In this document: piece after piece, positions 44,699-56,199 of the stretch
How positions within the stretch are numbered: position 1 is the first letter of the stretch
Layout: each line of letters starts with the position of its first letter
Assembly: GCA_013368315.1 (NCBI GenBank)
Contig: JAACJM010000084.1
Coordinates: 279,894-343,893 of the forward strand
Source: Tetrapyrgos nigripes
Taxonomy: Eukaryota > Basidiomycota > Agaricomycetes > Agaricales > Campanellaceae
DNA length: 64,000 nucleotides
Direction: 5' to 3'
Position numbers and translations under genes: made by a program
Notes under the pieces: generated by a model
Seen by the model: the letters and a program-made list of their open reading frames with translations, nothing else
Told to the model about the DNA's origin: nothing
The model's database searches: none

Positions 44699-44706
44699 CA
44701 AGGTCC
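44699..44706. repeat. Right target-site duplication, CAAGGTCC
   Basis: Same eight bases and orientation as 16814-16821, directly outside the right inverted end. Confidence 0.75.
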
Positions 44707-44973
44707 CTCGCAGATGTCAAAGACCCACGAGTGGAGTAGCTCACTAGGTGACTCGATTACCTGTGTGAGAGTACGGTAGGCGAGAGCGGCACGGTTCAAT
44801 TTTGTTAGGAATTTCCAAAGTTTCCAGTGAAACCGTTGGCGAACGGTGAATATAGAGTGTTATCTTATCTGGGTTCCAAAACCCTCAGCACCGCAAGCTG
44901 TGCTAAGAGAACGACAAATATCCACTAAGAAATCTCCTATCGGTTACTAGATTTGGAACAATACATGATCATC

Positions 44974-45682
44974 TTAATTCAGAATCGCTACTGTCAGCTC
45001 TTGCTGATACATGAGGTGATGACGTGAATAGAGACTACACAAGGTTCCCTCGATGCCTGCAATGGCTATGTCCTCCATACAGGATATGAAATGCTGAATG
45101 CACCTTTTTACCTTCACTCCTTCCCCGTATTTGTCTACTGCAAGCCGTTGGGCACAAGAGTTTGCATCATTAAGGAGTGTGTCAAACGCAGGTGAAAGTG
45201 CTAAGGCTGGACAAACAGAAGCAGAGTTTGATTGCATAGACAATGACCATTCTCGACTCCTCACACAAATGTCCTCTAAGTATTGAAGAGGAGCATATTT
45301 GACCTGCTGATTGAATCGTTTCTGGATGTCTTCAAGACTTATAAACGATCTGAGGCTACCAATAACCTTGAAAATAATACTGGAACACACCTTCTCTTGA
45401 ATTCGTTCCGCTCTCCCAAAAATTTTTCTCGGTGTTTGAGCCGCATTTCAGTTCTGTACATAGACGACTTAGTACAGAATCATTCGCTTTTGCCAATTGA
45501 CTACGGTGTTCATGCCTGCTTGAGTTAATTTTGTCCGAGTTTCTGTGAAAGAACGTTAGTTATTAGTTAAAGATAGCGAGTTCGAGCCAAAAATACACCG
45601 ACCTGTAATAGTACGCCATACTTTTGGCATTTGCAGCCTGGCGGCGTTGCTCAAGAGTCTTGTATTTTTTGAGTCGAGGCAT
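44974..45682 (-). CDS. Small uncharacterised basic fungal protein
   Basis: Reads leftward from ATG 45682 (MPRLKKYKTLEQRRQAANAK, then SMAYYYRNSDKIN) through two or three short introns to a terminal exon (SFISLEDIQKRFNQQVKYA, VKVKRCIQHFISCMEDIA) ending at 44974. The opening R-R-Q-A-A-N-A-K-S and Y-Y-Y-R-N pattern is familiar from many small basidiomycete proteins found beside KDZ and other transposons; I know of no function. It lies head-to-head with the gene at 45961. Donors and acceptors used are ordinary, and no stop was seen inside the exons. Confidence 0.5.
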
Positions 45683-45960
45683 GTCATGAAAGAGGAGAAG
45701 GGTCACAGCAATATTGTGTAATGATGCTTCGAGAATTTGGGACGGTCTTACTTTTTCAACTTCTTCACTTTGCCTCTAATATCCACTCTAAATTCTGCTA
45801 TACCTTTGTTGAAACTGTCTCGTATGTACTGCGATATAAAGGTTGGATATGTCCTCTCAGACTCCTCTCAGACCTTCAACGAATGATGCTTGCACCTTCC
45901 CGCAATATCCGGTGGCTGTGTCCGGACTTTTTTGTTCTCAGCGTCCATCATCAATTCTTG

Positions 45961-47216
45961 ATGCCTCATCCTGCGTCGGCCTCTGCTCCCAACGGTGTTC
46001 CGATCCACTTTCAACGGGCTCGAGTCATATTTCTTCAGCCTGAAGAAGGTAAGTTTTCTTACATCACTCACATAAATCTTACTCACTGATGAAATAGTCA
46101 TCATTATTGCTAACAGAGCAGGGGGCAATCCCACCGTCGTTTCATCTACAGTTTTTCAGGTTCCTGGAAATCCAGAAGAAGGCTATGCATATGTAGCTGT
46201 TCAAAGACCTGGAGAATCTTCACCGTCCCTCGTACAGACTCCTCCAAGAAGTCCTACAATTTCTCCCCCTTTATCGCCCACAGTCTCCTCAACAACATCA
46301 CTTGAAGCCGCTGACAGCATTACATCAGAGGCTACAGGTGTTATTGGTGTACATGAGTATATTTTTCCATATTTCTAATGTGATTTCTTTGGGTTGGACT
46401 AATTACTTGGCTGCAGGACACTCGGTTCTGAATCAGAACCTGCCAATGATTCCTCGCACCACTTGGTTGACGTTCCCACTGATGCCTGTCCACTTGACCC
46501 TCCTCCCTCATATGCAGCAACATCATAACCCCTTCCACCACCTCCACTCCGAGTCCATCTGATGCCATCCAGAAGAGTTTGAGTGTACTGCGCCTTTGGA
46601 GAGCCTCCACATCCTTTGCAGATGGCTGCCTATTGGCCTCACGAGTTGTACGTAGGCTGCTATTTGGTTACAGATGGATCCAAGATTGGAATGTTTAGGA
46701 CATGGTGAGTTATTATTTCATATTTTAATGAATGACTTATGTATACCGTGATTGATAGGAATGTAGCCTGGGTATTTGTCGACAAGGTCTCTTCAGCAAA
46801 GCACAAGTACTACTCGAATGCTGGCCAGGCCCTGAAGGAGTATTCCTTCAGCTACAATCGTGTTGCACCTTGGCGGTTCCCCCAGATTCGCCCTGTTCCC
46901 CCTGGAGCTGATTGTACAGTTGTAGACTTCGACGATCCTTCAATGCGCGGAAATGTTGAGATTGCCATAGATTGCGAAGGTCGGGTATTCACATTTCCGC
47001 AAGGGAGCCAAGACGGCAATGGTCTGGATAGGCTCATAATGTAAGCCCACCTGATTCTCTGTTCATACACCTTCCTGAGCCTTTTTTTACAGTCAGCACG
47101 ACCCTACTGTTTTCCTCCCTGATGTTGTCACTGCCTCTATCCCTCCTGCGACGTGTACATATGTCGGGCAGGCAATTGATCTTGATACGTACCTGGATGA
47201 ATCGGATTCGGAATAG
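45961..47216 (+). CDS. Protein with RNase H1 N-terminal-like (viroplasmin-like) domain
   Basis: First exon from ATG 45961 (MPHPASASAPNG) joins at a clean intron (46049-46097) to VIIIANRAGGNPTVV and a proline/serine-rich stretch. The later domain reads YVGCYLVTDGSKIGMFRTW, then (after an intron near 46705) NVAWVFVDKVSSAKHKYYSN, AGQALKEYSFSYN. This pattern, a short strand ending in G-I-F/G-M-F, W, then K-Y-x-S and an A-L-x-x-Y helix, is that of the domain at the N-terminus of eukaryotic RNase H1, which binds RNA-DNA hybrids. A short last exon ends YLDESDSE at 47214-47216. The middle (46400-46620) contains stops in each frame, so either an intron was missed or the gene is damaged. It lies just upstream of the third KDZ transposase. 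Confidence 0.5.
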
Positions 47217-47409
47217 TTACTTGCAGTATTTCCATTTTGGGTTAGTGTGGGAGGGTCTTATCATCGTCGGCTGCAGCTTTCTTTACCTGTTTCCTCTCTG
47301 AAATTCTTGCCGATAATCGCGTTATTTACTTCATGTCCTTTCTCTCAAGCCTTCAAAATGGAATAAAAAAACATGCAGTTTGATTTTTTACTTCCCCTGT
47401 TTTTGTGCT

Positions 47410-50400
47410 ATGCCTCCAAAGCGAAAGGTCATGGATGCATTTGGCTGGTATCAAGAGGAAAGCTCAACAGCAACGACTTTCAGTTTGTCTCGCGACAACT
47501 GTCGGTTCAACCAGCGAATTGAGATCGAGGAGGAGGACCCTGCTTATTCATCAGATGGCCCATCTTCTGTTGCCATGGAAGACAACAAAGACTTGGAAGA
47601 AGACTTTAGCTTTGGTGATTATGAGCTCAAGGAGAACGATTTTGCTTATTCCTGGGGTGATCGGTCAGCATTCGAGGCGGATCTCGACCTTCAAGGGCTC
47701 AGCATTACTCAGAAAGAAGATGCTGCTCATGTTCTCCTCTCTCGCAAACGAAATTTCAATTCAGTAAGTCTTTGATTGTGACCCTGATCCATCTAATGTA
47801 AATATTCTAGGATAATCCAACGCGAGCCTGGATTCCATTTAGACAGGAATATCTCAATGAGATGCTATGGGCGGAGGGTCATCGAGGTGTAGGAGACAGA
47901 TGCAGTGGGTGCAACCAGGATAGTCCGGAGTATTGTTGTGTTGATGAAGATCGTGTGTTGGCTGGAATGAGATGCAGGAAATGTTTGGTCGAGGCCCACG
48001 CAACACTTCCTCTACACTGGATCGAGGTATGTTCAATTACGGAATGAAATCAGAAACATAGCTAATTGGATATATCTATCTATCCATTGATAGCGCTGGG
48101 AGGGGAACCGATTTGAGCCTGAAACACTAAAGAACTTGGGTCTTGTGATTCAACTTGGCCACAAACCCAACGAACGGTGCATATTCTATTGGTCATCACA
48201 TAGTGATTTTACAGTCATTCATGTGAATGGAATTCATGAGGTCACAGTTCGGTTTTGTGGATGCAAAGAGGGCCTCCTTCACCGCACGCAGCTATTACGA
48301 ATCTTATGGTATCCAGCGACTCCAATAAACCCCCAAACTGCCACAACCTTTTCATGCCTACGTCAATTTCAACATCTCAACTGCCAAGGGAAGCTACCGG
48401 CATATGGCTACTACTATTGCCTTGAGCTAATGATGCACAGTCAGCAACGTGTGCGTCCAAATGTGAGTTCATTTTGATTTTTACCAACAGCTGAGTGATT
48501 CATGATGTCATTTTTCCCCTACAGCCCCGTTATCATTCATTCCTTCAGGTAGTATTCCAGTGGCAGCACTTGAAGATGTGTAAGCAAGCTGGGAGAGGAC
48601 ATGCAGGGAGTGGGATAGAGGGGACAAGTCCAGGCGAGCTTGGTCTGGATTGTCCAGCTTGTCCTCAACCTGGTAAGAATTTGTACGATGATTGGAAGAA
48701 GGTACCTAAGGAATTGGGGTAAGTACTCGTGCTGTGGTAAACAGTTGATTGCTGATAGTCGATCATAGGTTTTTTTATTCCATGTTCTTGGCGATAGATG
48801 CGAATTTTCGGCTCCATAATTGCGTGGTCTCTTCTACAGAGAAAAGTCCTCTTTTGGGTGATGGGTGGGCATACCTAGTAGAGAGCATACCGTACCAGAA
48901 GCATATTGAAGAGTATGTCTCCGAGGCTGACATGAGTGTACCTCAATGATATTACTATACCACACACTGAATTTTGGCATTTAGATGAGTAGTTGTTCGG
49001 GCTTTCAAGCTATGTTTCTTGCCAACATGCACAATGTGAAGGGTCTCCATGTCAGTGGCGTCAGAGGGATATGCTGTGCCCGGCACAGAGTTTGGCGAAA
49101 AAATGGGATAGGAGATTTACAGAAGGGTGAACAGTCTGTATTGTTTGTTTTTCTTGACCATTCAGTTGCTAATACATACATTAAGCTACTGTAATATTGA
49201 TTTTATCTTCTGGTCAACAATTGCTGATGAAGAGTACTTGATCCTGGTTATCTCCTATGATATTTTGTGTCAATGGAGTACTAACTTTTGGGAACGCATG
49301 GTCAAGATCAACCCACATTTCAAAGTCAAATTTATGAAGACCGGAGTTCGCTTCATGGTGCCAAAATTCCATTTGCATGTGCACCAACCTGGATGCCACT
49401 TCAAATTCTCATTTGATTATGCTCCTGGGTGTGGGGAGACTCATGGAGAGACAGTAGAGGAGGGTTGGGCCCAGTCCAATAAGGCAGCAGCACAGACCAA
49501 GGAAATGGGGCCTGGAAGCCATGCTATGACACTTGATGACATTTTTGGCTATCATAATTGGAGAACCATTCAGGGTCTTGGTGAGTGTTGCATTGATTAT
49601 TGCTTCGCATTGATTGACGACTTGGCAGATAATGTCATTGGGAAGCAGCTGATCAATGCAGTGAAGGAATTCGATTTGCATGAGCAAGATTTCCAGCACT
49701 TCAACAAAGGTCTCGAGAAGATGTTGGGTACAGAAGTTTTAGAGGAGTGGAAAGAAGAGGTAGAGAATTGGGAGGACGATCACGCCATGCCCTGTCCTTA
49801 CGAAGATCCAGAACATGGTTCGTTGTTCTTTACCCCTTTTCCTCCATTTAGTGATCTTTACCTACATATCTCTATAGACGAGGAGAAAGGGCAATTCAAG
49901 CTGACTCAATTGGAAATGATTGCCGAGGAGAAGACTATGTTTGAGGCAGGTAAATCTGGTTTTGCTACAAGCCCGTGTGTCTTTTTGGTTGAAGGTATAG
50001 AAATCCAGGCTGCTCAGTACGTTTTTATTTCTTTCTTGACCACATTGGGCTTGCTCATCCAAGCTATTACTATTCAGACGAAGTCTACAACTATTTGTCC
50101 TTACAAATAAGTACCTAACGATTACTCAACAGCTGGAACTCGAGAATCGACGGTCAAATCTCTTCAAACAGATCATAAAGTTTCGGTCATTACAAGCCAT
50201 GCTTATGCCTCGCTTGAGTGACGTACTATCTCCAGAACAAATGCTTCATATCGAGAACCCCGATTCCTCGCACCCCGAAAAGATCCGTTTGTATCTACCA
50301 TCTGAGTGTGGTACTCTTAGGGCTATGAAAGAGGCAAGTGTGGCTGGCCTACCAGATTCAGAGGCGAGATTGCGGGAGGTAGAAGCATTTGAGGCTTTGG

Positions 50401-51286
50401 AGGGGGTCAGGGAAGGGTTGCGCGCTAGGTCAGCTGCTGCAAGGTACAAGCTTTGTAACATCAGGGGTCAAATTGGGAGCACCCGAGCCAGTGGCGTGTT
50501 ATGACAAATTGATATCCGTATCCATACCCAGAAGATTCGGTATCGTCTGGCAAGGGACGCGCTTTTGTTGCTCCGAGGGCATGGAAATTGGGAAGAACGT
50601 TTGTTGTTACTGAAAGATGAGGATGTGAGAGGACTAAACGAAAGGGCATTGACGAGAGAGGAGCAGGCAGAGAGAGAAGCTCAGGTTAAACGTCTGGGGG
50701 TGTGGGCAAGTGAAGATTCTGAAGACGAGTACCTGGTTGCAGAGGGTATAATGGCCTCGGTCTGAGGAGAGAAAAATCGGACACTTTCGTGGATCTGGTA
50801 CAATATGAAAGGAGAATTATCCGAAGATGACCCGGACTATCGAGATGGTGCGTTTTCTCTCGCTTATTTTATTCTGTTGTTCATTTGGCTGTGCATACAT
50901 ACATAGCTATTCGCGTGGAGTGGTGCAAAGCAAGAGCAAGAATGGTCCGTTGGCGGGAGGAGGTCTTATTACTGACAGAGGAACTACGACGAATACCGCA
51001 TTATGCTATCTGGAAGGCCGAGTGGTGGATGGAATGCCTAGTTGGAAAGGAGGGAATGCGATCTGGCATGGATCCGGAGCTAGAGGAGGGCCTGAACGCG
51101 TACGCATGGCAACAAATCAAATTCCTGGAGGAACGGGCAACCGGAATGCATACGCAGTGGGAGGGACTCAGGAACCACGCTTTCAAGGTCATTGTCTGTA
51201 TTACTGAGCTCCCTACCCTCTACGTCTATTTTGAGGACGATGAAGAAGCTTCTGAGGTAATTAGGGAGGCAGAGGAGGTATTATAA
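47410..51286 (+). pseudogene. KDZ transposase with CxC2-type cysteine cluster, copy 3
   Basis: Starts at ATG 47410 (MPPKRKVMDAFGWYQ). A CxC2-like cluster follows (CSGCNQDSPEYCC, MRCRKCLVEAH), then VRFCGCKEG, CPACPQPGKNL and the transposase core: first Asp in LAIDANFRLHN (near 48795), GDGWAYLVE, SCSGFQAMFLANMHNVKGL, CCARHRVW, GIGDLQKGE, second Asp in SYDILCQW (near 49262), Glu in GETVEEGWAQ (near 49450), then a long helical tail ending at 51284-51286. Introns are visible at 47764-47810, near 48030, 48465, 48721, 48945, 49134 and 49580. TGA codons at 50502-50504 and 50763-50765 interrupt the tail. It belongs to a different KDZ branch from copies 1 and 2. No flanking inverted ends were found by eye. 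Confidence 0.8.
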
Positions 51287-52383
51287 TGTACTCAATGTAT
51301 TGTGTGATCAATACAAAAAAAATAAGTACATGATTAAGGATTGAACAAGGTAGGAAGGGATATAGATAACCGTAGATTGAGCATGAAGACTACACTAAGC
51401 GGGCAACTCACTGGCAATCAATTAATATGTCGATGACCGGGTATGGCACTCTGTAATGGCACATATCAAATCCTAAAACGGCAGGAGCTATTTTATTCGT
51501 TTAATCATTTTTGTGACAGCATTTCCCAATTTGGCTGAATTATCTACCTACTGCAGTCTGCCAATGATCTACCTATAATATGTGAACCTGCCGCAGTCCG
51601 CCAATGATCTACCTTTCCTCAACCTGAAGTAACCCAAGCATATTCCTATATTGCACCCAAGAGCCCTGGTGGACAAATCCCCGCAGATATTGGAACATGT
51701 ACCTTGGACATACCTCAGGCATGTTCATATATCTGCACTGGCTAGAGTGAAGTCTTTACTTACAAGGAAATAGGTAGAACTCACTAATGGACTTTTCGAT
51801 TTGTTTTGTATTTTCTCTACATACCTTTTAGTGGACATCAAAAAGAAATAAGTAACTGTATAGTTGTAGCTGCGAGTAGTATAAAAGGACCAGATATTAC
51901 GAGTAGCTACCCAAGCCATGTACTGTAGAGTATTGGATCTTGCTAGCAATAGTAGAGGACGTGAAACATGGACTAAAGCTTCTAAACAAACTTAACTGCA
52001 CTCTCTATGAGTATAAACATTGTGTTGGATATAATAGAGTTTAAATTGAACATTTTGTGGTTATAACTTTGATCTTTGTGTTGACCTTTGGTCTATTAAG
52101 TGTCAAGAGTGTTTGATTTTAAGGCAACTGTGGCCTACAAGTGTTTGATTTGGGACTCGTTGATCCCCTTGGTGTTAAACTTGTGTTTATTGTGTCACAT
52201 TAAGCGCTAACTTCATTGAAAAACCCTGATCAAAAGTACTTATAGTACAAGTAAACTGGGAGTTTGAGTACTCTGACTACTCAGAACACTCATCTCATTT
52301 ATATTTTGTATAAGGTTTTGTGTTTGGGTGTAGTTCCTAGCACTTAATTACAAAAACCACCTATTAGTAGGAAATGTACTGTT
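51287..52383. other. Intergenic region, no gene recognised
   Basis: AT-rich. A short direct duplication (GCCAATGATCTACCT) occurs at about 51560 and 51602. Nothing else was seen. Confidence 0.45.
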
Positions 52384-52664
52384 AGTAGATCAAACATACT
52401 TTTTAGAATTGCAGTTGCCAGCAAGAACACTGACCCATAGCAAGTTGAAGGTGATGCTCCACAAGGTGGGGTTCTTCACGTTACGATATCTGGTGACTGT
52501 ATACACTACTACCATGATCACGTCTCTGTGAGGTTCTGCAGCTGGCCATTGAGGCCATGCGTTAATGTTTGGGAAAGCACAACAACCAGGTTTCAGAGCA
52601 AGGTCAAAAATAGGCACTGACAAGGACAGCATCAGGTAGATGTTGACAATCTGAGACAGTTGTA

Positions 52665-54272
52665 CAGTGGGCAAAAAAATTGTCCGCATGTTTCACACTT
52701 TTGCAAAGATTGTCAATTATAGAGCTACTGAATAGAGATGAGACAAAATAGTCAGTGATGGCCTGAAAGCCCATGATAGGTGCTATGATAACTTTCTTGT
52801 TTTGTGTTATTTGGTCAAATACCCATGGAGATATACCCAATTTAAAATAGTAAGTCATTTGGACAATTTTTTGAGTTGCTACTTTATCAATACTATTGGC
52901 ACAATGTGATGCCTCATAGATGACATCATAAGTGGAGCTGTACAGTGATGCAATGTATACATCATAATGATGTCATAGCTGTCAGCTAGACCATATATAA
53001 GGACATCCAGATCATCTATTGCCCCCATAAAATCATGAGACTCATCACCTCCACTCAGAAAGACAATGTCCTCTCTCATCTCCAAACTGGCGCTTCATCC
53101 AGGGAAATCTCTGCTCAAACTGGGGTATCCAAGTCAACAGTTGCCTCTCTGGCCAAAGAGATGTATCCTGACAAGGAGAACCATAAGGCAGGGCGCCCTA
53201 AGAAGCTCTCTACCACTGATGAACGGGCTGCTATCAAACAAATCAACACTGGGAAAGCCAGAAACACTGCAGAGGTTGCCAGAAACATCAATCGCCTTCT
53301 TGACCAAGCTATCTCCACCCAAACCATGCGAAATTCCCTTCACAAACATGGTGTAGACACCAAGAAACCACAGAAAAAGCCCAAACTCACTGCAGCTCAC
53401 AGGAAGGCTCGTTTAAAATTTGCAGAGAAGTACAAGGACTGGACTGTGGATGACTGGAAACAGGTTATATGGTCAGATGAGACTAAAATCAATCGGTTTG
53501 GGTCAGATGGGCAGCAGTTTGTGTGGGGTAGGACAGGTGAATCCATGGGAGAGAGAGATGTGGTGGAAACAGTCAAATTTGGAGGAGGAAATATCATGGT
53601 GTGGGGGTGTATGGGATGGGATGGACCTGGAAACATGGCAGAGGTTAAGGGAAGGATGGATGCAGAGCAGTATGTGGACATTTTGGAGAACAATCTTCTG
53701 GAGAGCATCCGGAGATGGCCATTTTTCAGCAGGATAACGATCCAAAACACAAGTCAAAACTAGCCACCAGATGGTTTGAGGAGAACAAAATCCATTGCAT
53801 GAGCTGGCCTGCTCAGTCTCCTGACCTAAACCCCATTGAACACCTCTGGACAACCCTCAAATGCAAACTCAACGAGTATGATACAGCACCATCTGGAGTT
53901 TGGGAAATATGGGATAGAGCAGCAGAAAAGTGGGTGGAAATCACAGAAGAGGATTGTCAGAAATTGATCAGCAGTATGTCTAGAAGGATCAAAGCTGTTT
54001 TGAAGGCTAAAGGAGGGCATACCAAGTACTGAGCAAGCACTTTCTGTATTTTAAAGCATATGCCAAAAAATTGTCCAAATGACTTACCATTTTAAATTGA
54101 GTATATCTCCATGGGTATTTGACCAAATAATACAAAACAAGGGGATTATCATAGCACTTATCAAGGGCTTTCAGGCCATCATTGACCATTTTGTCTCATC
54201 TCTATTCAGTAGCTCTATAATTGACAATCTCTGCAAAAGTATGAAACATGCGGACAATTTTTTTGCCCACTG
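52665..54272 (+). mobile_element. Tc1/mariner element B, 1608 bases
   Basis: Begins CAGTGGGCAAAAAAATTGTC and ends with its reverse complement, flanked by TA (52663-52664 and 54273-54274). Same family as element A at 33814 but on the opposite strand, with several percent divergence in the ends. Inner inverted copies of the end motif lie near 52858 and 54064. Confidence 0.92.
53035..54032 (+). pseudogene. Tc1-family transposase, copy B, frameshifted
   Basis: Starts at ATG 53035 (MRLITSTQKDN) with the same helix-turn-helix, A-G-R-P-K-K-L hinge and WSDETKINR Asp as copy A. After ILENNLLES (near 53705) about 19 bases present in copy A are missing, which deletes part of the loop before IFQQDNDPKH and shifts the frame; the rest (53715-54032) with FQQDNDPKH and DLNPIEHLW is in another frame. 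The copy is therefore dead, though its ends look complete and could be mobilised by copy A. Confidence 0.9.
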
Positions 54273-54640
54273 TATATGGAGAAGACAACTGCTGGAAAAC
54301 AAAATTAGCATATACAGATATATTGAACGAGTTGGAAATACAGCTTTACCTGTCTGAGAAGCCTTGCAGCTTCTACCAGGAATGGTTGACCTATAAGCTT
54401 CATCCCACTTCTGCAAGGCAGTCAGATTTACATGTACATGGATGTGCAATAAAGCAATACCTTCAGCATATCAGCAGTAGGTGGATGCTGGATGTCATTG
54501 CCTTTGTCTATGACAAGAGACATCAATGCAAAAGCATAAAGAACCATAACAAACACTTGTACTTACAAGGGCCAATTCAGGTGCTGTACTGTATTCTGCC
54601 AACTGATCCCAATGTCCCACCCCATTCAACATTGTGGTAA

Positions 54641-55193
54641 ACAGTAGGTCCAACATGTTGCCAATAACAGAGGCAGTGAATTCAGAGGCAGTGAATTCAG
54701 AGGCAGTAAATGTGACAATACAATCAAGTGGATGGCCTTCTCATTCAAGGGAAAAGAACCAACTTGTTCAGGCTGAGCAAGTGATGAGGTGATGACCTAT
54801 GCACAATGAAAATCAGAACTGTGAGGCAAAATAGTTCAAGGCACACTTAGGGAACCGGTGGCAAACATGACACATGGAGGCCCATGGCTATTGCTGCCTG
54901 CATAAACTCGATGTTTATACCAGATGGAAGACGTTGGGATCCCCAGTCAAAAGACAAGACATGGCATCTTGCCAAGAGTTGAACTTGAGAAATTCTACTA
55001 CCAGACTGAAGTTGACAATTAGAAAGCAGGAAAGGAGAATCAAAAAGCCTGAGTACTCATGACAAGTTCCTGTCCTTGTAGAGGACTTCTTTACAATTTT
55101 AAGGACCCAGTGTCAGCAGCATGAGGGAGCTGTTTGACAATCAACACAACATGAGAGGCAATTTTAATGCAAAACGCACACTCTCAAAGGGTC
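54641..55193. other. Intergenic region, no gene recognised
   Basis: A triplicated GAGGCAGTGAATTC-like unit lies at about 54670-54710. No coding region was recognised. Confidence 0.4.
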
Positions 55194-55520
55194 TCAGTTG
55201 TCATATAGACCAGCAGCTTCAAGATCAAAGTGCTTGAAGGAATTCTTCATGACTTCGCAAGGTGCTCTTGGCGGGTTGTAGTTGAAGGAATGGTGTAAGT
55301 CACTGTACGATGTCATAGTGTCAGCCCTGTAATGAATAGTAAAGCAATTAAGTACTTGGAAGTGGCAACAAACACCATAACTCACAATGACACTTCTCCT
55401 GGTCGCTTCACTTTCACCTCCTCTTTCACAACCTCCTTTTTCATGACATTTTGGGCAGTCTCCTTTGCTTGCTTTTTGGACCCCTCCTTTTTGGTGTAGT
55501 CTGTGTTGACACTGAAGACA
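55194..55520 (-). CDS. Exons of an unrecognised gene
   Basis: Two exon-like stretches on the minus strand: a lysine-rich one (DYTKKEGSKKQAKETAQNV, KKEVVKEEVKVKRPGEVSL) and, after a short intron near 55330-55385, one encoding DTMTSYSDLHHSFNYNPPR, EVMKNSFKHFDLEAAGLYDN ending at 55194. The frames are open and codon use looks coding, but the 5' end and any family are unknown. Confidence 0.3.
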   Translation of the reverse strand, partial: CLQCQHRLHQKGGVQKASKGDCPKCHEKGGCERGGESEATRRSVIVSYGVCCHFQVLNCFTIHYRADTMTSYSDLHHSFNYNPPRAPCEVMKNSFKHFDLEAAGLYDN

Positions 55521-55939
55521 AAAGTAGTCAGCCTCTGGAATCAAAAACCACAAAAAAAAAAGAACAAAGACTTTGAAGCAACGGTAACAAAGCAACAGAC
55601 CAAATGAGGGAATGAAGCCAGAAAAGGAGACCGATCAGCAGACAGAACACATACTTGTCAACAACTTCTTGAAACATGCACATTTCACCAGATGCAGTAA
55701 TACTTTTGGAAAAGTCTGGAAAATATCACCGAACATGCTTTGCAAAAGTTCTGGTGAATTTTTAGCAGGTCTCTGGGCCCAGTTTCTCCTTCCAAATATG
55801 GTATGGCTAGGCCCAGTGCCCAGTTTTTTGGATTAATGAAGCGAGAAAAACTCCTGGCATCCCAGCATTGCACCTGGGAGCGTGTTTTGAGTTACTTTTG
55901 CAAAAATAAGCACAATTTTCCTACCATACAACCCAATGC

Positions 55940-56160
55940 TGCTTTAGCAAAAAAGTGGGCGGGATTGGATGGAGCAGTGGGTGGGGTCTTGGCAGATTTT
56001 TCCCATGGCTACAAGGAGGTGCATTTTCCAAATGTGAGCAATTTGTGCAGCATAAACCCCAATATGTCCACATTAGCAAAAGTGGGTGGGATTGGATGGA
56101 ACAGTGAGTGGGGCCTTAGGGGCAGGTCAGGCAGATTTTTCCCACAGCCCCTAGAAGGTG
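55940..56160. repeat. Tandem duplication of about 135 bases
   Basis: The block AAAAGTGGG(C/T)GGGATTGGAT occurs at about 55950 and 56078, each followed by GCAGATTTTTCCCA and an AAGGTG-like end. Confidence 0.55.
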
Positions 56161-56199
56161 AAGGCATTCAGTAGGGACCAGAATCTGCAAGCAATAAAA

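Larger units (their letters stand above)
52384..54640 (-). pseudogene. Probable membrane-protein gene interrupted by a Tc1 element
   Basis: On the minus strand, fragments on both sides of the Tc1 element can be read as parts of one gene: upstream KWDEAYRSTIPGRSCKASQ with an intron, and downstream QLSQIVNIYLMLSLSVPIF, HRDVIMVVVYTVTRYRN and LWSITFNLLWVSVLAGN. The downstream part has two or three hydrophobic stretches and an R-x-x-K loop, as in small fungal integral membrane proteins of unknown role. The 5' end is not clear. The assignment is weak and rests on hydrophobicity. Confidence 0.3.
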
